64,000 bases of DNA from Thalassospira profundimaris (lineage in GTDB: Bacteria > Pseudomonadota > Alphaproteobacteria > Rhodospirillales > Thalassospiraceae), in contig NZ_JPWF01000002.1 of the NCBI RefSeq assembly GCF_003326675.1, positions 434,001 through 498,000 on the forward strand. Direction: 5' to 3'. Position numbers and translations under genes: made by a program. Position 1 is the first letter of the stretch; each line of letters begins with the position of its first letter. Positions 53,064 through 62,500 of this stretch are shown here, piece after piece. The notes beneath the pieces are model-generated. The model saw only the letters and a list, made by a program, of their open reading frames with translations. It ran no database searches and was not told the DNA's origin.

Positions 53064-53660
53064 TTAGTCGAAGCTGCGCGCCTCAATCGCATCGGCAACA
53101 TCATCGGCCATTTTCAGGGTCCTGATAATCAGGGGCACGATCATCGCAAGGATGGATCGATCAAGGCCGCGGGCGCGTTGGGCATCGCGGATTTCCGATG
53201 CCACCGTGGCAATCACCGGGATAAAGCGCAGCACCATTGAAATGGCGAGGCTGACCTTTTCCGGGTTTACCCCAACAGGTTTCAATGGACGCATGGCACG
53301 TTCAAGCGATGCCAGCATATCGGATGTTTTGGTGGTCAAAGTGACGAGGGACGCAAACATCACGATGGCGGCAATCCGGGTGATGACAAGCAATCCCGCC
53401 TGCCAGTCATTCAGCCAAAGCTGAACCGCAAAAAAGATCGCAAGCAGCCACGCCACCGGCTTGATCTGAGCGGCCAAGACCGGCCAGCCAAAACCGCAAA
53501 CGCGATAAAGTGCGATCACACTGATCAACACAAGCCCCACCACCGGCCAGTCGGGGATCAGAAACACCCCGGTACCAAGCGCCACCATCGCAAGGATTTT
53601 GGCCCCGGCCTGTGCGCGATGCAGGGCTGAGTTCCCCTTGATATAAAGGCCGGCGATCAT
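53064..53660 (-). CDS. bioN: Biotin ECF transporter transmembrane subunit BioN (EcfT)
   Basis: This 198-residue protein has about four to five membrane helices. The cytoplasmic coupling motif region reads [15 protein letters not shown], matching the Ala-Arg-Gly signature with which EcfT subunits dock on the ATPase. With BioM and BioY it forms the high-affinity biotin importer. It overlaps bioM by four bases (ATGA). It is convergent with the formaldehyde operon. Confidence 0.87.
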   Translation of the reverse strand: MIAGLYIKGNSALHRAQAGAKILAMVALGTGVFLIPDWPVVGLVLISVIALYRVCGFGWPVLAAQIKPVAWLLAIFFAVQLWLNDWQAGLLVITRIAAIVMFASLVTLTTKTSDMLASLERAMRPLKPVGVNPEKVSLAISMVLRFIPVIATVASEIRDAQRARGLDRSILAMIVPLIIRTLKMADDVADAIEARSFD

Positions 53661-54331
53661 GCCATCATCTCGCGATAGATGGCGATGGCCTTGGCCGGAA
53701 TGTCATCAACGACGATCTTGCCATTTTCAAACACCAATACCCGGTCGTACCCGGCAATCAGATCAAGGTCATGCGACACCGTAATCACCGTCTGGTCCAG
53801 ATCGGCAATGGCGCGTTCAACCCGGTTGCGATTGCGCAGGTCAAGCAAGGTGGTTGGTTCATCCAGCACGATATAGCGCGGCTCCATCACCAGAACGCCG
53901 GAAATCGCCAGAAGCTGTTTTTGTCCACCACTCAGCAAATGACTGGGATGGGTTTTGAAAGCCGACAGATCATAGCGCGCAAGGATTTCATCAATGCGAC
54001 GATTGATCTCGTCCTTGGGCAGTTTCAGGGCCTTAAGGCCAAAGGCCAGGTCTTCTTCCACCACCGGATAGACGATCTGGTTATCGGGGTTCTGAAAGAC
54101 AAAACCGACATGGCGGCGGACCTTGCGGCCATCCTTGGCCGGGTCAAGATCATCGACCAAAACCCGCCCGCCGGTCGCGGTTTGAAGGCCATTCAGAAGC
54201 CGCACAAACGTGCTTTTGCCCGATCCGTTGGCCCCGATGATCCCGATCCGCTTTTCGCCAAGCGTGATATCGATACCTTCAAGGGCGCGGCGTGCATCAA
54301 ATTGCACAGATACATTTTCAAAACGGATCAT
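53657..54331 (-). CDS. bioM: Biotin ECF transporter ATPase BioM (EcfA)
   Basis: This 224-residue ABC ATPase has Walker [10 protein letters not shown], a Q-loop at [12 protein letters not shown], signature LLSGGQKQL and Walker [10 protein letters not shown]. The Q-loop FQNPDNQ is typical of cobalt/biotin/ECF ATPases. It powers biotin uptake with BioN and BioY. It is short like other BioM proteins. It follows bioY by 105 bases in the same direction and overlaps bioN. Confidence 0.9.
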   Translation of the reverse strand: MIRFENVSVQFDARRALEGIDITLGEKRIGIIGANGSGKSTFVRLLNGLQTATGGRVLVDDLDPAKDGRKVRRHVGFVFQNPDNQIVYPVVEEDLAFGLKALKLPKDEINRRIDEILARYDLSAFKTHPSHLLSGGQKQLLAISGVLVMEPRYIVLDEPTTLLDLRNRNRVERAIADLDQTVITVSHDLDLIAGYDRVLVFENGKIVVDDIPAKAIAIYREMMA

Positions 54332-54436
54332 GGGGTTGGCTGTCCGGCGTTCTTCGGGAAAGGGTGCTGATCAAAATCAGCAGAGAACGGGCGCAAGCAG
54401 ACCGCAAAGGCGATCTCTGCTTGCGCCCATAAGACG

Positions 54437-54985
54437 TCAGGCTGATTTGGAAATCAAGGGGTACGAACGACGCACCGCAAGACATGCCGCGGTTGCAATC
54501 GCCACCTTGATCACATCACCGATCAGGAACGGTGCCGCGCCAACAGTTGCCTGCCAATAACTGATTTCGGCCACCACCGCGACCCAGGCATTGCCAAGCG
54601 CATAAAGGACAACAATCCCGCCAAAGGCAATCGACAGGGCCGCATTAACGACATTCAGGCTGTTCCAGAACTTCTCGATCAGAAGCCCGATAACAAAGGC
54701 CGAAATGGCCCAGCCAAACATGAACCCGCCGGTAACCCCGATCATCACGCCAAAACCACCTCGACCACCCGAAAGCAAAGGCAAGCCAAGTGCGACCAGC
54801 ACAAGGAACAGCACAATCGAAAGGCCACCGCGACGGGCACCCAAAATGGCACCGGCCAACATCGGCCCCAGTGACTGGGCCGTTACCGGCACACCGGTAA
54901 TCGGAAGTGTGATTGGCGGAAACAGGCCAAGAACAGCGGTCAAAGCTGCAAACAAGGCGATATAGACGATATCTTTGGTCTTCAT
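54437..54985 (-). CDS. bioY: Biotin-specific substrate-binding membrane subunit BioY (EcfS)
   Basis: This 182-residue protein has about six membrane helices. The IALFAALTAVLGLFPPI and GAILGARRGGLSIVLFLVLV stretches are BioY hallmarks. It binds biotin in the membrane. It is the first gene of the bioY-bioM-bioN set, with the two energising subunits downstream. A spaced inverted repeat overlaps its ribosome binding region. I did not find the BioR palindrome known from other Alphaproteobacteria. Confidence 0.9.
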   Translation of the reverse strand: MKTKDIVYIALFAALTAVLGLFPPITLPITGVPVTAQSLGPMLAGAILGARRGGLSIVLFLVLVALGLPLLSGGRGGFGVMIGVTGGFMFGWAISAFVIGLLIEKFWNSLNVVNAALSIAFGGIVVLYALGNAWVAVVAEISYWQATVGAAPFLIGDVIKVAIATAACLAVRRSYPLISKSA

Positions 54986-54986
54986 G

Positions 54987-55007
54987 TAACGGTTCCCATT
55001 CCCGTTA
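54987..55007. promoter_or_regulatory. Inverted repeat just upstream of bioY
   Basis: TAACGG-N9-CCGTTA lies directly before the bioY start, covering the likely ribosome binding site. It could be an operator for biotin-responsive repression or an mRNA hairpin affecting translation. It is not the known BioR site. Confidence 0.4.
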
Positions 55008-55129
55008 TAAGACGGCCCTGCATCAACCCCTTGCGCAAGGACGCCTTTCGTTAACCGGTCCGCCCGACCGGCTCAACGCGATATGGGATAACCGCAAATT
55101 TTCATCCCGCCAAGCAAAATGACATCGCC

Positions 55130-55160
55130 ATCATCGGGCCGAATGCACCCGCCCGATGAT
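55130..55160 (-). terminator. Hairpin after the ArsR gene
   Basis: ATCATCGGGC and GCCCGATGAT form a perfect ten-base stem with an 11-base loop, 20 bases after the ArsR stop. The following T-run is weak. Confidence 0.55.
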
Positions 55161-55180
55161 AAGCAATGAATTTCAAAAAC

Positions 55181-55540
55181 TTAGTCCTGATCGCCTTCGA
55201 CAAAGGTTTTAAGCCGCATAAGGGCAGATTCCCAACGTCCCGCCACCTGATCAAGATAGGCGCGTGCCTCGGCAAGTTGTTCTGGGCAAAAGGCATACTG
55301 GCTTTCACGTCCGACCTTGTGACTTTGCACCAGACCCGCGGTTTCAAGAACCCGCAGATGCTTGGTCACGGCCTGGCGCGTCATGTCGGCATCATCGGAC
55401 AAAACCGAGATCGAACGCGGCTTGCCATCGGCCAGACGATCAAAGATCGCCAACCGTGTCGGATCGCCCAAAGCAGCGAACATGACCGAAAAATCACGGT
55501 CATGTTCGCCATATGCAGGATTATGTTCAGTTTTCGACAT
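55181..55540 (-). CDS. ArsR-family winged-helix regulator
   Basis: This 119-residue protein has the ArsR fold: FAALGDPTRLAIFDRLADG (helix 1-2), DADMTRQAVTKHLRVLETAG as recognition helix, then a wing with HKVGRESQYAF. No metal-binding Cys cluster (CxC) is seen, so it is not an arsenic sensor. It overlaps the SRPBCC gene by 14 bases. ArsR regulators paired with SRPBCC/AHSA1 proteins form a common conserved couple whose ligand is unknown. It probably binds the two GCAAC-N6-GTTGC sites upstream of the pair. Confidence 0.87.
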   Translation of the reverse strand: MSKTEHNPAYGEHDRDFSVMFAALGDPTRLAIFDRLADGKPRSISVLSDDADMTRQAVTKHLRVLETAGLVQSHKVGRESQYAFCPEQLAEARAYLDQVAGRWESALMRLKTFVEGDQD

Positions 55541-55973
55541 GTTTCTTGATGTTTTCCAACTGGGCACCCCAGCCATGTGTGTTGGCCCGCAACGCATCAG
55601 CAATGCGATGGGGTGGCAGGTTATCAAATCCGGTTTCACGCACCCGAACTGATGTTTGACCACCACCTTCTTCAAGCCAGAATTCGACAAGCGTTTCGGG
55701 TTCGCCGCTGTAATCCACATCGGGATCAACCGCATATGGATGCCATGTATAGGCGAAATAGGCCGGTTCCTCCATCGCCTTGATCGTCGAATTCCAGGGC
55801 ACATGGGTAAAGCCGTCAATAGTGATCATGCCCTTGGACACCTTGCCCACCACAAACGGGCCTTCGATATTGATCCCGAACCATGCACCGAATTCCTTGG
55901 AATCGGTCAGGGCCTTCCAGACGCGGGAACGGGACGCTTTGATCTCAATCGATTTTTCAATGGTATTTGACAT
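55527..55973 (-). CDS. SRPBCC (AHSA1-like) domain protein
   Basis: This 148-residue protein opens with IEIKASRSRVWKALTD and has the helix-grip core WFGINIEGPFVVG, then VEFWLEEGGGQTSVRVRETGFDNL and a C-terminal amphipathic helix (GWGAQLENIKKHV). SRPBCC proteins hold hydrophobic ligands in a deep pocket. AAGGAGG precedes the ATG and lies within a palindrome, so binding of the partner ArsR would cover it. It is the first gene of a two-gene operon. Confidence 0.88.
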   Translation of the reverse strand: MSNTIEKSIEIKASRSRVWKALTDSKEFGAWFGINIEGPFVVGKVSKGMITIDGFTHVPWNSTIKAMEEPAYFAYTWHPYAVDPDVDYSGEPETLVEFWLEEGGGQTSVRVRETGFDNLPPHRIADALRANTHGWGAQLENIKKHVEN

Positions 55974-55974
55974 T

Positions 55975-55994
55975 ATGCAACCTCCTTGTTGCAT
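55975..55994. promoter_or_regulatory. Operator O1 of the ArsR-SRPBCC pair
   Basis: ATGCAAC-N6-GTTGCAT is a perfect 20-bp palindrome (spacer CTCCTT) directly before the SRPBCC start. It covers the ribosome binding site. Confidence 0.7.
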
Positions 55995-56021
55995 TTAATC
56001 TGCCAGATGATTTTGGATTAC

Positions 56022-56037
56022 GCAACCAAAAAGTTGC
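56022..56037. promoter_or_regulatory. Operator O2 of the ArsR-SRPBCC pair
   Basis: GCAAC-N6-GTTGC (spacer CAAAAA) repeats the core of O1 with the same spacing, about 45 bases upstream centre to centre. The two probably flank the promoter of the pair. It ends three bases before the stop of the next gene. Confidence 0.7.
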
Positions 56038-56039
56038 TC

Positions 56040-56930
56040 TTATGGATAAGACCGTTCGGAAACCCCATCAAGCCTCTGTCTAAGTGACCACCCAGAGAGC
56101 TGGCGCATCACCTCACCGGCAATGTATTGGGCTTTCATCACGATTTCTCCAGTTTCGACACGGCCCGGTTGTTCGGACGAATATCTGTTTTCCACAAACT
56201 TTGGCAAACTTCCCGAAACACGAGCCATACGCTCGAAGTCTGCATCACCGTAAACCTCGCAAAATGCGTTCACGCAGTTAGACATGTCATGATTTAGCTT
56301 CTTCAACTGCTGGTCGGTGTATCCAGCTGCTGATAGTCCCGCTTTGATAGTCAACTCTGCGGCAAGCAATCCACTTTGTACCGCCCCTTGAAACTCGAAA
56401 GGACTACACAACGTTGCTGCTGCGGCTTGGAGCTGATATTTGGCCAATCCAAACTTTGGAAGTAGTCGCTCTTCCAAGTGACGCGCTTCGTCGAACCCTT
56501 CAAAACCAGCTCCAAAATCGAAAATATCAATAAACTGGTCTGCAAACTGATTGAAAAAAGCTGGGTTCATCGCAAGAAGCCTTTTCTGCATATCACTCAT
56601 GTCAGTGAGTCGCAGAATGTCGAGCTCAACTGTTCCATAGATCAATGGAACACTTATTTGGATGAAAACGTCGCGGAACATATAAACACCGCCATGCACA
56701 CCGCCAATCGCAAGATCCTTTGACCGGTACATTGAAGAATGGAGCTCTTCAATCCTCTTGACCAAAGGGTTTTCATTTACGCCGGCGAACTGGTAACTCT
56801 CATGCCCAAGCTGCCTCATAACCGACTGGATTACCGGAAACACACGCCCTTTGGGTGCAACCCCGTCAATAAACGCAGCATTGTCAGCTGTAACAATAAT
56901 CTGCATGAGCTCTTCATCCTTAAGTGCCAT
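56040..56930 (-). CDS. Hypothetical protein with possible HEPN-like C-terminal region
   Basis: I do not recognise this 296-residue soluble protein. The N-terminal half has no clear motif. Around residues 190-240 the stretch SGLLAAELTIKAGLSAAGYT and the following KLNHDMSNCVNAF resemble the helix pair of HEPN domains, which often read AELxLKAxL and HDL. There is no membrane segment or signal peptide. The start at 56930 follows GGGGGAG; a 27-residue extension is open but lies in the urease terminator region. Codon and base use are more AT-rich than the urease genes beside it. It is probably an accessory gene. Confidence 0.65.
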   Translation of the reverse strand: MALKDEELMQIIVTADNAAFIDGVAPKGRVFPVIQSVMRQLGHESYQFAGVNENPLVKRIEELHSSMYRSKDLAIGGVHGGVYMFRDVFIQISVPLIYGTVELDILRLTDMSDMQKRLLAMNPAFFNQFADQFIDIFDFGAGFEGFDEARHLEERLLPKFGLAKYQLQAAAATLCSPFEFQGAVQSGLLAAELTIKAGLSAAGYTDQQLKKLNHDMSNCVNAFCEVYGDADFERMARVSGSLPKFVENRYSSEQPGRVETGEIVMKAQYIAGEVMRQLSGWSLRQRLDGVSERSYP

Positions 56931-56970
56931 TGGCTCCCCCTTTTTAAAACTCAATGACACTATACACAAA

Positions 56971-56994
56971 CGCCCGGCCATTTCTGGCCGGGCG
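56971..56994 (-). terminator. Hairpin terminator of the urease operon side
   Basis: CGCCCGGCCA and TGGCCGGGCG form a perfect ten-base GC-rich stem with loop TTTC. It lies 82 bases after the ureG stop. On the minus strand it is followed by TTTGTGT, a short T-rich tail. Confidence 0.7.
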
Positions 56995-57076
56995 ATGCGT
57001 GCTCCCGTCATCCTTGGGTCAGTGCCGCTGACAATGCAACGGACAAAGCCCGTGCAGCTTTCCTTATATCCCCATA

Positions 57077-57697
57077 TCAGGATGCTGCGGATTGGCGGAG
57101 CCCCCCTGTCTCGATGATGAAATTCTTGACGTCGTCAAGACCATCCATGGCCTTGAGATTGGTAAACAGGAACGGACGATCCCCGCGCATTTTCCTGGCA
57201 TCACGGTCCATCACGCCAAGATCGGCACCAACAAGCGGTGCCAGATCGGTCTTGTTGATCACCAGCAAATCGGATCGTGTAATGCCCGGTCCACCCTTGC
57301 GCGGGATTTTGTCCCCGGCCGATACGTCGATCACGTAAATGGTAATGTCGGCAAGCTCCGGCGAGAAGGTCGCCGACAGGTTATCGCCACCCGATTCAAT
57401 AAAGATCGCCTCAAGGCCTGCATGTTTGGCAGCCATATCTTCGACCGCCGCCAGATTGATCGAGGCATCTTCGCGAATGGCCGTATGCGGACAGCCGCCG
57501 GTTTCAACACCGGCAATACGATCCGGCGCCAACGCGCCCGACCGGGTCATGAATTCGGCGTCTTCGCGGGTATAGATATCATTGGTGATGGCCGCGATAT
57601 TGAACTCGTCGCGCATGGCCTTGCACAGGCGCTCCAGAAGTGCGGTTTTGCCCGAGCCAACCGGCCCACCAATTCCGATACGAAGGGGAGAACTCAT
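57077..57697 (-). CDS. ureG: Urease accessory GTPase UreG
   Basis: This 206-residue GTPase powers nickel delivery to urease. The P-loop is GPVGSGKT (11-18). Other visible motifs are [16 protein letters not shown] (the Cys-Pro-His nickel-binding motif), [17 protein letters not shown] and [10 protein letters not shown] for guanine recognition. Length is normal. It overlaps ureF by four bases and is the last gene of the operon. Confidence 0.95.
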   Translation of the reverse strand: MSSPLRIGIGGPVGSGKTALLERLCKAMRDEFNIAAITNDIYTREDAEFMTRSGALAPDRIAGVETGGCPHTAIREDASINLAAVEDMAAKHAGLEAIFIESGGDNLSATFSPELADITIYVIDVSAGDKIPRKGGPGITRSDLLVINKTDLAPLVGADLGVMDRDARKMRGDRPFLFTNLKAMDGLDDVKNFIIETGGLRQSAAS

Positions 57698-58404
57698 GAT
57701 CTAAATAGCCTCGTATATTGGGTTTCGTGTTTCATCGATGTCCAGTCGATCAATGGGGCAGATGCCCCGAGATCGGCCAGTTCGGCCGCCATCGCGTGAT
57801 CCACCGCGACGGAAACCGCGTGATCAAGGGATGACAGGGACCGAACCCCATCGGTCTGACCAAGCGGCACCAGACGTACCGCACTGGAAACAAGGTTTGC
57901 CGCCATGGCATGCAAATAGGCGGTCAGGGCATCACAGAGCGGTACTTTGGCCTCGGCCGCCGCAATACCGACCGCCACCGGATAGGATGGCAACCGATCA
58001 TCACCGCGCATCCGACCGGCCCAGCGTGACAGCATCCCGTCGCCCCAGACCTTTTCCACCGTCGAGACAAAGGCACGTCCCTGTGCAGTTGCCTCCAACG
58101 CCATTTCAGATGTCCCGCGCCAGCAATCGGCTTCGATACCGATGTCAAAAAGCGCATCTTCATCACCGGCAAGGGCAGCCCGCCATGCTGCACAAAACAG
58201 CACCGCATCAATCCGCCCGGCTCCGAATTCCAATACCCCTTCAACCCAGTTGATCAGGCTGTCGGCCGAGCTTACCCGTCCATCTTCCACCGCATATTCC
58301 ACACCATGGGAATATGTATAGGCACCGACCGGAAATGACGGACTAAGCCAGGTCATCAACCGCATCAGGCCCGCGGGGTTAAGGGTCAGGGTTTCAGTGG
58401 TCAT
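57694..58404 (-). CDS. ureF: Urease accessory protein UreF
   Basis: This 236-residue helical protein has the UreF opening [19 protein letters not shown] and the conserved [14 protein letters not shown] stretch. It couples UreG to the urease-UreD complex and gates nickel loading. The start at 58404 is chosen; a longer frame to 58566 would run inside the His-rich tail of ureE with nonsense composition. It overlaps ureE by 11 bases and ureG by four. Confidence 0.93.
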   Translation of the reverse strand: MTTETLTLNPAGLMRLMTWLSPSFPVGAYTYSHGVEYAVEDGRVSSADSLINWVEGVLEFGAGRIDAVLFCAAWRAALAGDEDALFDIGIEADCWRGTSEMALEATAQGRAFVSTVEKVWGDGMLSRWAGRMRGDDRLPSYPVAVGIAAAEAKVPLCDALTAYLHAMAANLVSSAVRLVPLGQTDGVRSLSSLDHAVSVAVDHAMAAELADLGASAPLIDWTSMKHETQYTRLFRS

Positions 58405-59002
58405 GCGGTTTCCCTGCGGTATGGGCGTGGGAATGGCTGTGATCACCGTGGCTGTGTGAATGACTGTGTGAATGGCTATGGCTATGGCTGTCATGACTCT
58501 GTTTGTAGTCATGATCCTCATGATCGAAATGATCATTGCCGTGGCTATGGCCATGCGCCCCACCAAGACCGTGATAGGCCCCGTTTAACGGATTGAATGG
58601 TGCAATTTCATTTTCGACCACTCCGCCAAGGCCGGTAATCATATCGCGCATCACATGATCATCAATGATCCGCAACCGCCCGTCTTTAAGGACCTCGACC
58701 GGGGTATGACGATTGCCGATATGCCAGGCCAGCTTGGCCGCGGCAATCGGGTCGGATGCGGTAATGGTCAGAACCGGCTCCTCGGCCGCGCGCACCACAA
58801 TCACCCCGCCATCAACAAGGCGCAACCGATCCCCGTCGGCCAGACGCACCGCATGCGGAAGATCAAGCAGGAAAGGCTCGCCCGCATCATCATGCAGGCG
58901 AATACGGCGACGGTGACGGTCAGAAAAGACCAGTGTCACCGTACCGCGGACCTCGGATGTGTCGGTGCGATCGACCGGGATATGTTCAATGGCGTGACGC
59001 AT
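58394..59002 (-). CDS. ureE: Urease nickel-chaperone UreE with long His-rich tail
   Basis: This 202-residue protein has the UreE N-terminal domain (VTLVFSDRHRRRIRLHDDAGE) and the nickel-binding C-terminal domain (AWHIGNRHTPVEV with its His). The last 60 or so residues hold about twenty His, including seven consecutive Ser-His pairs. This tail binds many nickel ions and acts as a store, as in Klebsiella UreE, whose tail is shorter. Start 59002 is 13 bases after ureC; a 17-residue extension overlapping ureC is rejected. Confidence 0.93.
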   Translation of the reverse strand: MRHAIEHIPVDRTDTSEVRGTVTLVFSDRHRRRIRLHDDAGEPFLLDLPHAVRLADGDRLRLVDGGVIVVRAAEEPVLTITASDPIAAAKLAWHIGNRHTPVEVLKDGRLRIIDDHVMRDMITGLGGVVENEIAPFNPLNGAYHGLGGAHGHSHGNDHFDHEDHDYKQSHDSHSHSHSHSHSHSHGDHSHSHAHTAGKPHDH

Positions 59003-59015
59003 AAAACTGATCCGA

Positions 59016-60728
59016 TCAGAACAGGAAGTAACGTTGTGCCATCGGCACAACATCCACCGGTTGACAGGTCAGAAGTTCCCCATCCGCCGTCACCTGATAG
59101 GTTTCCGGGTCAACTTCCATCACCGGAAGCGCATCGTTAAGCTTCATGTCCTTTTTGCCGATATTGCGCGTGTTCGATACGGCCAGCAATTCCTTGGAAA
59201 GCCCGAACTCGGCAGCAATTCCGGCATCAATGCCGGCTTGCGAGACGAACGAGAAACTCGATTTCGCAAGTGCATTGCCATAAGCACCAAACATCGGACG
59301 ATAATGAACCGGCTGTGGCGTCGGGATCGAGGCATTCGGATCGCCCATCGCTGCGGCAATGATCATCCCGGCCTTGACCACCATGTCGGGCTTGGTGCCA
59401 AAGAACATCGGCTTCCAGACCACAAGATCGGCAATCTTGCCAACTTCGATGGACCCGACATGGGACGCAATGCCCTGCGCAATTGCCGGGTTGATAGTGT
59501 ATTTGGCGACATAGCGTTTGGCACGGAAGTTATCATTGCCCTTGCCCGCATCTTCGGGCAGTGCGCCGCGCTGTTTCTTCATCTTGTCGGCGGTTTGCCA
59601 GGTGCGGGTGATGACCTCACCCACACGGCCCATGGCCTGACTGTCCGACGAAATGATCGAAAACGCGCCAAGGTCATGCAGGATGTCTTCGGCCGCGATG
59701 GTTTCGCGGCGGATACGGCTTTCGGCAAAAGCCACGTCTTCGGGGATTTTCGGATCAAGGTGATGACAGACCATCAACATGTCCAGATGCTCGTCAATCG
59801 TGTTGACCGTGAATGGACGTGTCGGGTTGGTCGAGCTTGGCAGAACGTTGGCTTCACCACACAGCTTGATGATGTCCGGCGCATGGCCACCACCGGCACC
59901 CTCGGTATGGAAGGTGTGAATGGTACGGCCCTTGAACGATGCGTGGGTATGTTCGACAAAGCCGCTTTCATTCAGCGTATCGGTATGGATCATGACCTGA
60001 ATATCAAGGTCATCGGCAACCGAAAGGCTGGTATCAATCGCGGCCGGTGTGGTGCCCCAGTCTTCATGAAGCTTAAGCCCGCAGGCCCCCGCCTTGATTT
60101 GCTCAATCAACGACCCCGGAAGGGTCGCATTGCCCTTGCCAAAGAAACCGATATTCATTGGAATGCCGTCGGCGGCCTGCAACATGCGGGCAATATGCCA
60201 CGGACCGGGCGTACAGGTGGTGGCGTTCGTACCCGCCGCCGGGCCGGTACCACCGCCCAACATGCTGGTCACACCGGAATAAAGCGCATCTTCAACCTGT
60301 TGCGGGCAAATCCAGTGAATATGGGCATCAATCCCGCCCGCGGTGATGATATTGCCTTCACCGGCAATGATTTCGGTGCCCGGGCCGATGATAATATTCA
60401 CGCCGGGCTGCACGTCCGGGTTTCCGGCCTTGCCGATCCCGGCAATGCGGCCACCCGTGATGCCGATATCGGCTTTGATGATGCCGGTATAATCAAGGAT
60501 CAGCGCGTTGGTGATAACGGTGTCAACCGCCCCTTCGGCGCGCGTTGCCTGTGACTGGCCCATGCCGTCACGGATAACCTTGCCACCGCCGAATTTGACT
60601 TCTTCGCCAAGGGTGGTGAAATCCTTTTCGACCTCGATGATCAGGTCGGTATCGGCCAGACGGACTTTATCGCCAACGGTCGGGCCAAACATGGCCGCAT
60701 AGGATGGACGATCAATTTCATATGCCAT
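59016..60728 (-). CDS. ureC: Urease alpha subunit UreC
   Basis: This 570-residue catalytic subunit hydrolyses urea to ammonia and carbamate. All nickel-site residues are present: His136, His138, carbamylated Lys219, His248, His274 and Asp362, with substrate-site His221, Cys321 and His322. They match the Klebsiella enzyme with an offset of two. It is full length. It is 15 bases after ureB and 13 before ureE. Confidence 0.97.
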   Translation of the reverse strand: MAYEIDRPSYAAMFGPTVGDKVRLADTDLIIEVEKDFTTLGEEVKFGGGKVIRDGMGQSQATRAEGAVDTVITNALILDYTGIIKADIGITGGRIAGIGKAGNPDVQPGVNIIIGPGTEIIAGEGNIITAGGIDAHIHWICPQQVEDALYSGVTSMLGGGTGPAAGTNATTCTPGPWHIARMLQAADGIPMNIGFFGKGNATLPGSLIEQIKAGACGLKLHEDWGTTPAAIDTSLSVADDLDIQVMIHTDTLNESGFVEHTHASFKGRTIHTFHTEGAGGGHAPDIIKLCGEANVLPSSTNPTRPFTVNTIDEHLDMLMVCHHLDPKIPEDVAFAESRIRRETIAAEDILHDLGAFSIISSDSQAMGRVGEVITRTWQTADKMKKQRGALPEDAGKGNDNFRAKRYVAKYTINPAIAQGIASHVGSIEVGKIADLVVWKPMFFGTKPDMVVKAGMIIAAAMGDPNASIPTPQPVHYRPMFGAYGNALAKSSFSFVSQAGIDAGIAAEFGLSKELLAVSNTRNIGKKDMKLNDALPVMEVDPETYQVTADGELLTCQPVDVVPMAQRYFLF

Positions 60729-60743
60729 GTATCGTTCCCCCGC

Positions 60744-61049
60744 TCAGAGCTTGCCGTTGATTTTGGCGTTAAAGCCGTAAACCATGCCGGACCCGGCATA
60801 TTTCACCAGATTGACCTCACGCGACTGGCCCGGTTCAAACCGGACTGCCGTCCCGGCCGGGATATCAAGGCGGAAACCGCGGGCGGCTTCGCGGTCGAAA
60901 TCAAGACCCGGATTGGTTTCATAGAAATGGTAATGCGATCCGACCTGCACCGGACGATCCCCGGTATTGGCCACCATGATGGTTTTGGTTTCGCGTCCCT
61001 CGTTAAGAATAAGGGTGCCTTCCTTGGTAATGATTTCACCTGGAATCAT
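60744..61049 (-). CDS. ureB: Urease beta subunit UreB
   Basis: This 101-residue subunit begins [18 protein letters not shown] and contains [18 protein letters not shown], both standard. Beta is a separate polypeptide, as in most Gram-negative bacteria. It lies 12 bases after ureA and 15 before ureC. Confidence 0.96.
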   Translation of the reverse strand: MIPGEIITKEGTLILNEGRETKTIMVANTGDRPVQVGSHYHFYETNPGLDFDREAARGFRLDIPAGTAVRFEPGQSREVNLVKYAGSGMVYGFNAKINGKL

Positions 61050-61061
61050 CTGCTTACCCCC

Positions 61062-61364
61062 TTAACGGATCGGTTCGTGAACGGTGACAAGCTTGGTTCC
61101 GTCCGGGAACGTTGCTTCGACCTGGATTTCATGGATCATTTCGGCAATGCCATCCATCACCTGATCGCGTTTGATCACGGTGGCCCCGTCGCGCATCAAA
61201 GCCGCAACAGATTTGCCATCACGCGCCCCTTCGACGACATAGTCCGTGATGATTGCGATGGCTTCGGGGTAATTAAGCTTTACCCCCCTTTCAAGGCGAT
61301 TGCGTGCGACCATGGCCGCAACCGAAACCAGCAGCTTGTCCTTTTCGCGTGGCGTCAAATTCAT
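61062..61364 (-). CDS. ureA: Urease gamma subunit UreA
   Basis: This 100-residue subunit begins [20 protein letters not shown] and has the conserved [13 protein letters not shown] (here GVKLNYPEA) and [18 protein letters not shown] ending. Together with UreB and UreC it forms the urease trimer unit. It is 27 bases after ureD. Confidence 0.96.
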   Translation of the reverse strand: MNLTPREKDKLLVSVAAMVARNRLERGVKLNYPEAIAIITDYVVEGARDGKSVAALMRDGATVIKRDQVMDGIAEMIHEIQVEATFPDGTKLVTVHEPIR

Positions 61365-61391
61365 GCCTGCCTACTCCTTGGATCCACCGTT

Positions 61392-62324
61392 TTAAATCTC
61401 CCACAAACGCGGCAAACGTTCGGGAAGCCCCCTTGTCTTGTGGCGGAACTGTTTCCACCAAGCACCGTATACCCGGCGCAATTTCATCGGTTCACGCGCC
61501 ATGAAACGCGCAATCACAATTCCCTTCATCGCGGTCGCACCGCACAGGACATCATCCCTTGCAAGGCCCGCCGATGCCTGTTCAAGACAGGCGCGCGCAT
61601 CATCAAGGTGATCTTCGACCCCATGCCCGACCAGAATGGCCGTGGCATTGGCGCGCGCGCCGTCAAAGGCCGCCGCATGATCCAGAATACGCAACACATC
61701 GCCTTCAAGATGCAGCGCATCCCGCCACACCGGACGTCCGTCAATCGACACATCCCATGCGTCGCGCGCCAGTCCGGCTTTAAACACTTCACCACGCGCC
61801 AGACGGCCAAACACCATCATCTCGCCGGCAAGAACCCGGCCGGTTCCCGATGCGGAAATCGTCGTTTTGCGCTTTAACCGTGCCTGATCAAACAGAATCG
61901 ATTCATGGGGCAACCATTCAAGCCAGCCGCCATCTTCGACCATCAGATCAACCGACATTTCGCAGTCCGGCCCGACAGATCGGTAAACTTTCTCGGCGGC
62001 CTGCGCGGTAAAAAGGGCGGATGCCCCCGCCTCAACCTTGCCCGCAAAGGCAAGCTTGTCACCGCCAACCATCCCGCCCGACGTTGTCACCAGAACCGCC
62101 GTCGTCAAATCCCCCGCCACCGGACGCGGGAACAGGATTTTCATCGGATCACGGTAATAAAGATGATCAAGGGCAGCATGCCCGCCCTGATGGGCAGGAC
62201 CGGACCCCTGACAGAATGTCACCTCGGCGCGGCCATCGGTAATGATGCGCGCGGGCGTTCCAATCGTTGCTGTATCTGCATTTTGGGACGCAGATATCGG
62301 GGTTTCGAGTTTGCTAAGCTGCAC
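61392..62324 (-). CDS. ureD: Urease accessory protein UreD
   Basis: This 310-residue scaffold protein has the UreD motifs DPMKILFPRPVAGDLTTAVLV, TTSGGMVGGDKL and LPHESILFDQARLKRKTTI. It binds apo-urease and, with UreF and UreG, carries nickel to the active site. GTG 62324 (after GGTGG) is preferred; the longer frame to 62435 begins with an unlikely Trp/Cys-rich segment. It is the first ure gene, 176 bases after urtE. Confidence 0.9.
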   Translation of the reverse strand: MQLSKLETPISASQNADTATIGTPARIITDGRAEVTFCQGSGPAHQGGHAALDHLYYRDPMKILFPRPVAGDLTTAVLVTTSGGMVGGDKLAFAGKVEAGASALFTAQAAEKVYRSVGPDCEMSVDLMVEDGGWLEWLPHESILFDQARLKRKTTISASGTGRVLAGEMMVFGRLARGEVFKAGLARDAWDVSIDGRPVWRDALHLEGDVLRILDHAAAFDGARANATAILVGHGVEDHLDDARACLEQASAGLARDDVLCGATAMKGIVIARFMAREPMKLRRVYGAWWKQFRHKTRGLPERLPRLWEI

Positions 62325-62408
62325 TAAGCCACCTGAATTGTTTGGCCCGTTTAATGAACCTGATACCGTTTGCCGGTAATTCCAAGGGGCGTAACAGCAA
62401 GATGCGGG

Positions 62409-62454
62409 CCAATCCCCGAAACCATGCCAAAACACGGATTTCGGGGTTCATTGG
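62409..62454. other. Hairpin in the urtE-ureD gap
   Basis: CCAAT plus CCCCGAAA (62409-62421) pair with TTTCGGGG and ATTGG (62439-62454), leaving a three-base bulge on one side. No T-run follows on either strand. It may process or attenuate the mRNA between the transporter and enzyme genes. Confidence 0.4.
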
Positions 62455-62500
62455 TCTGATCAATCACGCGAAAGTTGCGCAATTTTTTGGCAAATGCTGA

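Noticed and set aside
58405-58566. A 54-residue upstream extension of ureF
   Set aside because: It is the Ser-His tail of ureE read in another frame; the composition is nonsense, and the start at 58404 matches normal UreF length.
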